A stretch of 38,001 nucleotides of DNA from positions 1 through 38,001 of IMG/VR virus record IMGVR_UViG_3300008267_000360; one strand, given 5' to 3'. This DNA is from a virus. The notes under the pieces were generated by a model that saw only the letters and a program-made list of their open reading frames with translations, was not told the origin of the DNA and made no database searches. Shown piece after piece: positions 30,589-37,157 of this stretch. The position numbers and the translations under genes were made by a program. Each line of letters begins with the position of its first letter. Position 1 is the first letter of the stretch.

Positions 30589-31242
30589 ACAATCATCAAA
30601 TTTTTTGGATATAATTTCTTTCAATTCATCAAGTTCAGAGCGGAACCCTAAATTATAATGCCAAGCAATTTCATTCGAATATCTTTTTTTCATTTCCTCA
30701 ATTACTTCATCAGATGCTTGTTTTATTAATTCACATTCATCACTATAATCATTATAAAACCATCTATCAATCATTTCTTCCACAGTGTCTTGTATAGGTT
30801 TCCTCCATATAATCAATGAAATAATACGATGAATTAATGTACTAATTCTTTTTGATGTTTTTCTTTCAATAGACTTTAATTCTTTAAGGATATCACCATT
30901 AAGGTAATTTGATTCAATTAAATCTAACAATAAATTTATGGCTTTATCTTGATTATATCCGTTAATTGATAAGTTGTATTTAACACCTCCATCATTATTA
31001 TAAATTAATAATCTTAATCCTCCACCTGAATTTTCGTTTCTAATATCACCATAAAAATTTCTTACTTTGGTGGTGTTATCCAATAACTTATATAGTTTGG
31101 TATTTTCTAAAACATCAAAAATATTTAAACTGTCTTCCTTTTCTCCAATTCGTTTTGCTGGACGTTTTTTATCAGATTCGTTAACCACCCTACTGACTAT
31201 TCTAATCAAATCTGATTCAGTTAATCTTACAACTTTTTTCAT
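30580..31242 (-). CDS. Type A leader protein, 220 aa
   Basis: MKKVVRLTESDLIRIVSRVV ends at VVNES (residues 19-23). A basic stretch KKRPAKRIGEK follows (24-35) and is shared with the next gene. The rest is a helical, charged domain (about 60-220). Its ATG overlaps the stop of the 31239 gene by four bases. The unit is bounded by cassette copies 2 and 3, so it is a two-gene cassette. Confidence 0.72.
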   Translation of the reverse strand: MKKVVRLTESDLIRIVSRVVNESDKKRPAKRIGEKEDSLNIFDVLENTKLYKLLDNTTKVRNFYGDIRNENSGGGLRLLIYNNDGGVKYNLSINGYNQDKAINLLLDLIESNYLNGDILKELKSIERKTSKRISTLIHRIISLIIWRKPIQDTVEEMIDRWFYNDYSDECELIKQASDEVIEEMKKRYSNEIAWHYNLGFRSELDELKEIISKKFDDCKK

Positions 31243-31589
31243 ATTTCTTTTACAAATTGACCAAGACCAAGACTATTGAAACCTTTACTTCTTAATTTGT
31301 TTTTAACTCGGTTGGCATCCTCCCTCTCGAATCCCGCATCAACAAAATCATAAGGAGCTCCGACATCAACAATAATGTATTTATGGGACACATCAAATTT
31401 AACACATCCACCTGTAATATATTCTCTTAAATAACCACGGATTTCGTCATAAAAACTAGGTTTATCCTCAATTTGATTTGACGGACGTTTTTCGTCGGAA
31501 CTAAGTTTATCCCCAATTCGTTTGGCTGGACGTTTTTTAATAGATTCAATTAATCTTTGAATTTGTGATTCGGTAACAATGTATTTCAT
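31239..31589 (-). CDS. Type B leader protein, 116 aa
   Basis: MKYIVTESQIQRLIESIKKR is a type B leader. KKRPAKRIGDK follows, then a second copy, EKRPSNQIEDK, i.e. an internal duplication of about 15 residues. A small domain (YREYITGG-like strand, then DVGAPYDFVDAGFEREDANR) ends the protein. It is cotranscribed with 30580-31242, with which it shares the KRPxxxIxxK motif. Confidence 0.72.
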   Translation of the reverse strand: MKYIVTESQIQRLIESIKKRPAKRIGDKLSSDEKRPSNQIEDKPSFYDEIRGYLREYITGGCVKFDVSHKYIIVDVGAPYDFVDAGFEREDANRVKNKLRSKGFNSLGLGQFVKEI

Positions 31590-31655
31590 ATTACAATAAA
31601 TACACTAAAAATAAAAAGGGGGTATGGGGGATTGACAACAAAGAAAAAAAATTTT
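31587..31655 (-). repeat. Intergenic cassette repeat, copy 3
   Basis: Core AAAAAGGGGGTATGGGGGATTG, then ACAACAAAGAAAAAAATTTT. It is the most diverged copy; the gene on its right ends in ATTAAT rather than AATTATTT. Confidence 0.75.
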
Positions 31656-31660
31656 AGAAA

Positions 31661-32200
31661 TTAATCCATTATTTTTTTTTGATATTCTTCTTTATAAAGT
31701 TTTTCAAAATCATCAATAATTTTGTTTTGAGCTTTTTCACTAATCCTTCCATTAATGGTCTTTTCCAATTTAGAATAGAATTCATCTTCTCCGTCAGGGT
31801 TATTCATATAGTCCCACTTAATGCGGTTTGTGGGATACGTATTTCGTTTCCATATACCATTTTCTGTTTTATAATTAAAATTCACTTTAGTATTCCAAAA
31901 AATGGAAATTTCAACTTTACCTGAAGATTTTGTTATATGATAGATAATAACCAAAGCTGGTTCACTCCTATTATATTTTCTAAGTTCAGAAGTTAATTTA
32001 TCAGGATTAATAAAAAATGCGGGATATTGCATATAACTATAGTTTCCAAATCTACCTTGGAACTTGGAGTTTAGAAAATCGGTTACATCAGATTCAATTG
32101 CACTAGAAATATCGGTCTTTAAAAAACTTATTGTGTCCTCGTGTTTTTTAATTAGATTCCTTAATGCGGAATATTGTGCCTCAGTAATAATATATTTCAT
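31661..32200 (-). CDS. Type B leader protein, 179 aa
   Basis: MKYIITEAQYSALRNLIKKH is a type B leader. A helical part (about 20-50) and an alpha/beta domain (about 60-150, YMQYPAFFINPDKLTSELRK, VEISIFWNTKVNF) follow, then a charged helical end. It is not recognised. It stands alone between cassette copies 3 and 4. Confidence 0.72.
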   Translation of the reverse strand: MKYIITEAQYSALRNLIKKHEDTISFLKTDISSAIESDVTDFLNSKFQGRFGNYSYMQYPAFFINPDKLTSELRKYNRSEPALVIIYHITKSSGKVEISIFWNTKVNFNYKTENGIWKRNTYPTNRIKWDYMNNPDGEDEFYSKLEKTINGRISEKAQNKIIDDFEKLYKEEYQKKIMD

Positions 32201-32270
32201 ATATAAATAAATACACTAAAAACAAAAAAAGGGGTAGGGGGGATTGACAACGACGAAAAAAAATTATTTT
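32198..32270 (-). repeat. Intergenic cassette repeat, copy 4
   Basis: Core AAAAAAAGGGGTAGGGGGG then ATTGACAACGACGAAAAAAAATTATTT. It keeps the GTATTTATTTATATATG start-side element. Confidence 0.8.
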
Positions 32271-32629
32271 CTTCTTCTTAAAGTACTATACCCATCATCA
32301 ATAAATTTTTTCAAATAAGTTTCAACCTTATCTATAAAAAATTTATTCACCATTTCTGATGGCATAAATGCAAATAACTCTCTATTACTTTCAAGTTTCG
32401 GAAAATGTCCGTCAGGTGTTAATCTATTAAATCTGGAATCATATTTAAAGAAAAATTCATACCCAAGGTTATATCCAAGTTTTTCCCCATTTTTATAAAG
32501 ATAAACCGTTGCGGTTATTGAATCGTAACCATTATCATACAAATACAAAATATTGTATGTGATATTATGTCTTTTAAGAAGGTTTGAAAATAAATCGTCA
32601 GATTGGCTTTCAGTTATAATATACCTCAT
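32264..32629 (-). CDS. Type B leader protein, 121 aa
   Basis: MRYIITESQSDDLFSNLLKR is a type B leader. A beta-rich region follows (ITYNILYLYDNGYDSITATV), then a helical, basic end (RRRK). It resembles its neighbour at 31661-32200 only in the leader. It is a one-gene unit between cassette copies 4 and 5. Confidence 0.72.
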   Translation of the reverse strand: MRYIITESQSDDLFSNLLKRHNITYNILYLYDNGYDSITATVYLYKNGEKLGYNLGYEFFFKYDSRFNRLTPDGHFPKLESNRELFAFMPSEMVNKFFIDKVETYLKKFIDDGYSTLRRRK

Positions 32630-32700
32630 ATCACAATAAATACACCAAAAACAAAAAAGGGGGTAGGGGGGATTGGAACAACGGAAAAAAAATTATTTTA
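32627..32700 (-). repeat. Intergenic cassette repeat, copy 5
   Basis: Core AAAAAAGGGGGTAGGGGGG then ATTGGAACAACGGAAAAAAA, almost identical to copy 1 over about 39 bases although 2.5 kb away. This suggests recent exchange or amplification. Confidence 0.85.
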
Positions 32701-33031
32701 TTAATTCCCCCTTATTAATCACATCAATAATATCTTGTTCCTTAAACTCATCCTTCCAATTGTATTCGTGAGGAATATAATCAGGATAACAATGTTTACC
32801 CTTAGGAACTCCCAACTTATTAACAACCCAATTATGAATATCACCATCCAAATCCTTAGATGGATAAAACTCAAAAAATACTTTCCAAAAATCCCGATTA
32901 AAAAATGTATATCCGCTATCAGCAACATTAACAACCCATTCCCGATTAACGGGGTGGATTATCCAATACCATCCCTTATAATGATATACAGAAAAATTCT
33001 TAACATATAAATCAATTGCCTTATTAACCAT
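32693..33031 (-). CDS. Hypothetical protein, 112 aa
   Basis: Not recognised. Rich in Tyr and Trp (SVYHYKGWYWIIHPVNREWV), with an acidic middle (PSKDLDGDIHNWVV) and a helical end. It has no leader and no AT element, and lies three bases downstream of the coiled-coil gene, so it is the last gene of the HNH unit. Confidence 0.65.
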   Translation of the reverse strand: MVNKAIDLYVKNFSVYHYKGWYWIIHPVNREWVVNVADSGYTFFNRDFWKVFFEFYPSKDLDGDIHNWVVNKLGVPKGKHCYPDYIPHEYNWKDEFKEQDIIDVINKGELIK

Positions 33032-33034
33032 ATA

Positions 33035-33307
33035 TCAAAAATCAATATTGTAATCTACCCTCTTATATATTCTTCTATAATTCTCCAAGTCCTCTTTCAT
33101 ATACTGAACAAATAACTTAAAGTTAATCTTCTCATCAAATTTAAATCTCTCATTCTCCTTATCCCTCGTTAACTGATTGTCAATTGAATCAACAATCTCC
33201 TTTAGAATTTCCTTATAGATTAATTCCCTATCGGTAACCTTTCTTAACTCATCCCTCAGTTCAAGAATCTCTCCTTCCAATCTTTGGATTTCATCATTAC
33301 ATTCCAT
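33035..33307 (-). CDS. Coiled-coil protein, 90 aa
   Basis: A long charged helix with heptad-like hydrophobic positions (EIQRLEGEILELRDELRKVT), then a second charged helix. No other domain. The ATG lies 11 bases inside the end of the HNH gene, so it is probably translationally coupled. Confidence 0.68.
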   Translation of the reverse strand: MECNDEIQRLEGEILELRDELRKVTDRELIYKEILKEIVDSIDNQLTRDKENERFKFDEKINFKLFVQYMKEDLENYRRIYKRVDYNIDF

Positions 33308-33935
33308 TCCTCATTTCTTTTAAAAATTTATTATATAATTCAATATTAGAATCGTCAATCAAATTACTTTTTTTCAAATTTTCATCTTTCCATAACGGTC
33401 TAAGGTTGGTATAATGATTTAAATATTTAATTTCATCAATAGTATTACCAAGACTTGCAGGTACAATATGGTCAACATCCCATTCACCCCTGTTTCCCCA
33501 AGTCATACCATCTTGAAATAATCCTTCAATATACTTAATAAAACCATCATCATCAATCCCAAGAATCTCAGAAGTCTTACAAGGTTTTGAATAACCATTT
33601 TTTTTGAACAGTCCCCTAATACTCCTTGATAACATTTTCCTAAATCGATAAAGAGGGTCAATTTTTAATCTATTCTTTACCTGTTTTTTATTTTTAGTTA
33701 TTATCATAGACTTATACTCAGGGTCAGACTCCATCCTACGTTTCATACGAGCATATCTTTTATCACTCTGTATCTTTCTATAATCAGGGCTCAACTCCAT
33801 TTTACGTTTTCTACGCTCCCTACTCCTAACATTAAAACACTTCTTACAATAACTGCTCAATTTATTTTTTTCCTTAAAATAAAAATCAGTAGTATCTTTT
33901 TCCACTTTACAAGTAATACAAACTTTTGTTAACAT
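33297..33935 (-). CDS. HNH endonuclease with N-terminal zinc ribbon
   Basis: The N-terminus has two Cys pairs (VCITCKVEK and YCKKCFN, about residues 5-37) that form a zinc ribbon, then a basic linker. The HNH core is WDVDHIVPASLG (about residues 150-161) with YTNLRPLWKDENLKKSN at the end, typical of phage homing and packaging-linked HNH nucleases. This is a different family from the gene at 4219. A TTTG-N20-TATCTTTG promoter lies just before the ATG. Confidence 0.85.
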   Translation of the reverse strand: MLTKVCITCKVEKDTTDFYFKEKNKLSSYCKKCFNVRSRERRKRKMELSPDYRKIQSDKRYARMKRRMESDPEYKSMIITKNKKQVKNRLKIDPLYRFRKMLSRSIRGLFKKNGYSKPCKTSEILGIDDDGFIKYIEGLFQDGMTWGNRGEWDVDHIVPASLGNTIDEIKYLNHYTNLRPLWKDENLKKSNLIDDSNIELYNKFLKEMRNGM

Positions 33936-33939
33936 AATA

Positions 33940-33971
33940 CAAAGATACCATATTTCCCAAAAATTTCCAAA
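33940..33971 (-). promoter_or_regulatory. Host-type promoter of the HNH operon
   Basis: On the minus strand, TTTG (33968-33971), a 20-base spacer, then TATCTTTG (33940-33947), with the ATG at 33935. Confidence 0.65.
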
Positions 33972-33987
33972 AATTTTTTTTTCACAT

Positions 33988-34054
33988 ATGACCCTATTTC
34001 AAAGATAGGGGGTCATCTTATATAAAAAAAGAAACCCCTTGAAATTAATCAAAG
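33988..34054 (-). terminator. Two hairpins between the 34098 gene and the HNH gene
   Basis: One hairpin (33988-34016) pairs ATGACCC...TAT with ATA...GGGGGTCAT around TTCAAAG; a second (34031-34054) pairs ACCCCTTGA with TCAAAGGGT with one mismatch. Either could end the transcript from 34361 on the minus strand. The first is followed by a T-rich tract. Confidence 0.55.
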
Positions 34055-34097
34055 GGTCAGTCCAACAATACTATCATTGGAGGGGTTAATATATATA

Positions 34098-34361
34098 TTA
34101 CACATACCTAAATTCCCAAACAGCACTTGGGTCATAATCATTACCAGTTGGGAAAAACACCTTGAAGAGAGAATCAAAATCATCCTCAAATTCCAAAGAT
34201 ACCGCATACCCACCCGTATCAAAATAAAATACATAATCAGGTATTTCCTTATTCCTAAATCTATATGTCTCAACCTCCACATACTTAACACCATTAAACC
34301 AATCGTGTTTTGACATCTTCCTCTCAATCCAATCTTTTAAAAATTCAACCTTCTTATCCAT
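34098..34361 (-). CDS. Hypothetical protein, 87 aa
   Basis: Not recognised. An N-terminal helix (KVEFLKDWIERKMSKHDWFN) and an acidic beta-rich body (YAVSLEFEDDFDSLFKVFF). TATTTATCATAG lies some 50 bases upstream. A competing frame at 34049-34327 has poor composition and was rejected. Confidence 0.65.
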   Translation of the reverse strand: MDKKVEFLKDWIERKMSKHDWFNGVKYVEVETYRFRNKEIPDYVFYFDTGGYAVSLEFEDDFDSLFKVFFPTGNDYDPSAVWEFRYV

Positions 34362-34607
34362 TTCTATATTTTTTCCAAAAATTTATTTTTTAATATATAC
34401 ACTATGATAAATATGAGGGTCCCCTTTCTATAAAAAATTTCCCAAAATTTTATCGATGGGATTGTACCCCCCTTTTGACTGACAAAATGACCTATATAAG
34501 GGGGGATACGGCAGGGGGGTGTCAGTAGGGGGGAGGGGTAACCCCTACATAGGGGGGTAGTTATGAATAGTTATCAACAACTCCCCCCCACCTATATGTT
34601 AATAAGA
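34362..34607. other. Gene-free stretch with G-run cluster
   Basis: About 245 bases without a supported gene. The plus strand has four runs of six G at 34500, 34514, 34528 and 34552, with a further GGGG and a GGGGTAACCCC inverted repeat between the last two. A C-run (CCCCCC) is at 34467-34472. The middle could fold into a G-quadruplex or act as a regulatory site. Nothing else is visible. Confidence 0.7.
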
Positions 34608-34706
34608 TTATGCTACCCCACAGGTTCTTAGTAGGACCATTATGATTACCATACCTATTGCGTATAGTAGTATTGCGGAGTTGGGTGTTAGTTTAAATTG
34701 TTTCAT
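34608..34706 (-). CDS. Small membrane peptide, 32 aa
   Basis: MKQFKLTPNSAILLYAIGMV plus IIMVLLRTCGVA*: a polar start and a single hydrophobic helix ending in a Cys. Its ATG overlaps the stop of the 34703-34978 gene (ATGA), which supports translation. Below the usual length cut-off. Function unknown. Confidence 0.6.
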   Translation of the reverse strand: MKQFKLTPNSAILLYAIGMVIIMVLLRTCGVA

Positions 34707-34978
34707 AGTTTAGATAGTTCAAATAGTATGTGAGTAACTTGGTCTGTGTCTTGGTATGTCTTAACGTCTTCCCCATCACCGAGTGCAATCCAATCACCGT
34801 GGTTACCCCACCAAGCTCCCACCTCGAATGTATCCACACCATCACCATATAAGGTTGGACCACCGACAATAGATACGGTAACACCATTGGGGAGTTTAAC
34901 TAATCCTTGTACACCACCTTTAATTACACCGTGGGGTTTGAATACTACATCTCTGAATGTGGGAACTCTTTGTTTCAT
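34703..34978 (-). CDS. Hypothetical protein, 91 aa
   Basis: Not recognised. A Gly- and Val-rich, beta-type protein (VIKGGVQGLVKLPNGVTVSI, YGDGVDTFEVGAWWGNHGDW), with the Trp and acidic residues of a small beta barrel. A TATATTTG box at 34983-34990 on the minus strand lies five bases upstream. Coupled to the small membrane peptide. Confidence 0.7.
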   Translation of the reverse strand: MKQRVPTFRDVVFKPHGVIKGGVQGLVKLPNGVTVSIVGGPTLYGDGVDTFEVGAWWGNHGDWIALGDGEDVKTYQDTDQVTHILFELSKL

Positions 34979-35009
34979 TATACAAATATAGGATAATATG
35001 GTGGGGAAA

Positions 35010-35017
35010 TATATTTG
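35010..35017 (+). promoter_or_regulatory. TATATTTG box before the structured region
   Basis: A -7 type box 14 bases before the first inverted repeat. No TTTG was found at -33, so its strength is open. Confidence 0.4.
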
Positions 35018-35030
35018 TTTATTAAAAATA

Positions 35031-35104
35031 TTTGCCGTATCTTAGCTTGGTGCCTTATATATTTTTTTATATATGATAAAGCGTCAACACAAAGTTACGG
35101 CAAA
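35031..35104 (+). ncRNA. Candidate structured element A
   Basis: TTTGCCGTA (35031-35039) pairs perfectly with TACGGCAAA (35096-35104). Inside, a TTATATAT/ATATAT stem and the motifs GCCGTATCTTAGC, CCTTATA and GATAAAG occur. The same three motifs occur in the same order in element B. Confidence 0.45.
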
Positions 35105-35140
35105 GAAAGTTAGTATCCTAATTTTTTATTAATTATTTTC

Positions 35141-35223
35141 GCCATAACTTAGCCCTACGATGTACCTTATAACGATGAGGGGATAAAGGGCTGGCACCGA
35201 TAATGCTTGGAGTGTATACTCCA
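35141..35223 (+). ncRNA. Candidate structured element B
   Basis: GCC and AGCCCT (35141-35156) pair with AGGGCT and GGC (35187-35195). A second hairpin TGGAGT-GTAT-ACTCCA is at 35208-35223. GCCATAACTTAGC, CCTTATA and GATAAAG match element A in order. It ends about 55 bases before the promoter of the next gene. Confidence 0.45.
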
Positions 35224-35253
35224 CCCTGCCTTTAGAAAAAAAGTAAGATTTTT

Positions 35254-35285
35254 CTTGTATACAGAGAATCCCCGCCGTATATTTG
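35254..35285 (+). promoter_or_regulatory. Host-type promoter
   Basis: CTTG at 35254-35257, a 20-base spacer, then TATATTTG at 35278-35285, with the ATG at 35314 (28-base leader). Confidence 0.65.
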
Positions 35286-35313
35286 TAAAACAATCAAACA
35301 CGACACTACTACT

Positions 35314-35730
35314 ATGACACTAACAGCCGATAAGAAAACAACCAACCTTGTTAAGAAGTACTTCAAGAAGAACGGGTTAATCAACATCCCTTGTCAGTTC
35401 GACGGGTTCGGGGAATGTGTTGTTAGATTCGTGTCTGTTAGTGAGTCAGACAAGTGGAACTATAAAGAACAGAAGTACTCTCGTATGATTAACTTCGAGA
35501 TTACTATGAAGAAGAGTGGTCACAGATATTCTGAAGATAAAATCCCAACCCAATACTCTTGGAGAGATTCAAGACAACGTTTCTACAAGAACAGAAAGTA
35601 TATGGCTCAAATGCATATCAACCAAATGTTGACCAAAACAAAAATTCCATTATTCTTTGATATGGCAACAATCCCAAGACAAATTCACGGAGAAATGGTG
35701 GGCAACGTAACTTACAAATACATCGACTAA
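35314..35730 (+). CDS. Hypothetical protein, 138 aa
   Basis: Not recognised. A basic protein with an N-terminal helix (LVKKYFKKNGLINIPCQF), a beta-rich middle and a Lys/Arg-rich helix (SWRDSRQRFYKNRKYMAQMH). Codon use is richer in G and C than in the rest of the window (many AAG, AAC, TAC), like the next gene. This suggests a different origin or strong expression. Followed by the metalloprotease-like gene after one base. Confidence 0.72.
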   Translation: MTLTADKKTTNLVKKYFKKNGLINIPCQFDGFGECVVRFVSVSESDKWNYKEQKYSRMINFEITMKKSGHRYSEDKIPTQYSWRDSRQRFYKNRKYMAQMHINQMLTKTKIPLFFDMATIPRQIHGEMVGNVTYKYID

Positions 35731-35731
35731 T

Positions 35732-36136
35732 ATGAAACTAAAAGATAGGTGCGATAAATATTCCGTCCAAGAACTTAGGGACCTCGGCAAGATTGTGGTT
35801 GAGGTAACAAGAAAAGTTCTTGGACACGGGAATAAACCAACCCCTTCATTTCATATCCGAAACAATATGTCCAACCTATATGGCCAGTACTGTTATAGTC
35901 ATAAGATATTTATCAACCCATCCACCTGTGAGACCATATCGTATTTCGTTGGGGTGACCATTCACGAATACACCCACCACATACAAAAGGGACTGAAAAG
36001 AAACTACGACTCATCCGTAAAGAAACACGGGTATAACAACTGTCCCTTCGAGATAGAAGCAATCTCTAATGCCAAGAAGTACAAGAAGAAAGTATGGAAG
36101 GAAGTTAAACGACTAATGTGCGAAAGTAATTCGTAA
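35732..36136 (+). CDS. HExxH metalloprotease-like protein
   Basis: IHEYTHHIQKG at about residue 75-85 is the HExxH zinc motif with Glu as catalytic base, and NCPFEIEA about 25 residues later supplies the third ligand, as in minigluzincins and SprT-like proteins. The 134-aa size fits a minimal protease. There is no signal peptide, so it would act in the cytoplasm. The gene follows its neighbour by one base and its 3' end overlaps the opposing gene by 32 bases. Confidence 0.75.
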   Translation: MKLKDRCDKYSVQELRDLGKIVVEVTRKVLGHGNKPTPSFHIRNNMSNLYGQYCYSHKIFINPSTCETISYFVGVTIHEYTHHIQKGLKRNYDSSVKKHGYNNCPFEIEAISNAKKYKKKVWKEVKRLMCESNS

Positions 36137-36368
36137 TGGTCTGTATGGGAGATTCCTCACCCTTGAATAATTCCATATACTCAGGAGTGAAACTATATCC
36201 GACAAGAGTTATTATATCCCCTTGGTATGGGGTATGACTTATTCTATACTCCATCTTACCCACCTTCTCATCATTATAATATAGGTAAGCAGCCTTATGT
36301 CCCCTTAGGGTATCATATGACACCCTCGTATTTCTTAGTGTGTCGTATACTGAATTGGTCTCTGTCAT
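36105..36368 (-). CDS. Hypothetical protein, 87 aa
   Basis: Not recognised. It starts with a small internal repeat (VYDTLRNTRVSYDTLRGHKA), then a beta-rich body (AYLYYNDEKVGKMEYRISHT). It overlaps the metalloprotease-like gene by 32 bases, so coding in this overlap constrains both frames. Confidence 0.6.
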   Translation of the reverse strand: MTETNSVYDTLRNTRVSYDTLRGHKAAYLYYNDEKVGKMEYRISHTPYQGDIITLVGYSFTPEYMELFKGEESPIQTITNYFRTLVV

Positions 36369-37157
36369 AGCGTCAGGGGGAAATTGTTGATAACTTTATT
36401 TGTTAATTTTCTTGATTTTGTCAAAATGTCAGTTGACGTGACACAGGGGACAATCCCCTCGACGGGTTTTTAACATTATAACTATAATAAATATATGGTA
36501 TATTGTGTAGTATATGTTAATAAAATAACTCCCACTTTTTCCCACTGACGTATACGTGAGAGGGGTTTTTGTTCATATGAAAAGTAAGAAAAATGGTCCT
36601 GACGATAGCGTTAGAAGGGTTTTTTTTACTATGTATATAATCCAGCGAAAAGTAGGACGTATAAAAGAAATGGCGTGGACAGACTTTAGTCGTTATAATC
36701 TTCAACGAAAATAGGTTGTTATAGTGTCCTTCAATGGGGTTCTTAGACTTTCCCCTTTCAAATGAGACACAATATATGGACAATTATAATGGTGGTAAAA
36801 AGTGGGACATAATGTGTTATATAAGGGATAACCCTGTAGGGTTATGTGTCTTATAAGGGATATTGTCCCCTTCACACTCCACCATATATGTTATACCCTA
36901 ACAGGTATACTCATATCGTGTTATATACCCTTTAGGGTATCTCATTATCCCGATGGGGTACAATACCATTCACAGTAATATGTTATGTCCCTTATATGGT
37001 GTGTCTTTCGTTAGGGGGTTATTATATATGGGGAAATTAGGAAGTAAACAAATGAATGTACCCATTAGTGTAATGACCCGAAGGGGAATGGAACGACACG
37101 ATAGTGGAATGGGGGAATGAGTTTGTTTAGTTCGTAATTTATTACTATATTTGTACT
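36369..37157. other. Hairpin-rich gene-free region, ~790 bp
   Basis: No supported gene. Hairpins: TGTCA/TGACA at 36427-36443; GGGGA/TCCCC at 36446-36458; CTGACG/CGTGAG at about 36545-36560 and CTGACG/CGTTAG at about 36599-36614, each followed by G-rich bases and a T run. Further on come ATAACCC/GGGTTAT (36828-36845), TATACC/GGTATA (36892-36909) and ATACCC/GGGTAT (36925-36940). GTGTTATATA occurs twice (about 36814 and 36918). It could hold small RNAs, operators or a replication origin. Confidence 0.6.
37122..37153 (+). promoter_or_regulatory. Host-type promoter of the repeat protein
   Basis: TTTG at 37122-37125, a 20-base spacer, TATATTTG at 37146-37153, and the ATG four bases later at 37158. 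Confidence 0.7.

Noticed and set aside
31147-31530. Direct repeats as insertion-sequence ends
   Set aside because: They are the coding sequence of the KRPAKRIG motif copies; no transposase or inverted ends are near.
34049-34327. Alternative minus-strand frame over the 34098-34361 gene
   Set aside because: Composition is unlike a protein (Met/Arg-rich start, Ile/Leu runs), while 34098-34361 reads as a normal acidic protein.
36517-36783. 88-aa minus-strand reading frame
   Set aside because: It begins with TTG and its repeated KNP segments simply translate hairpin-plus-T-run terminator-like units; it lies in the hairpin-rich region.
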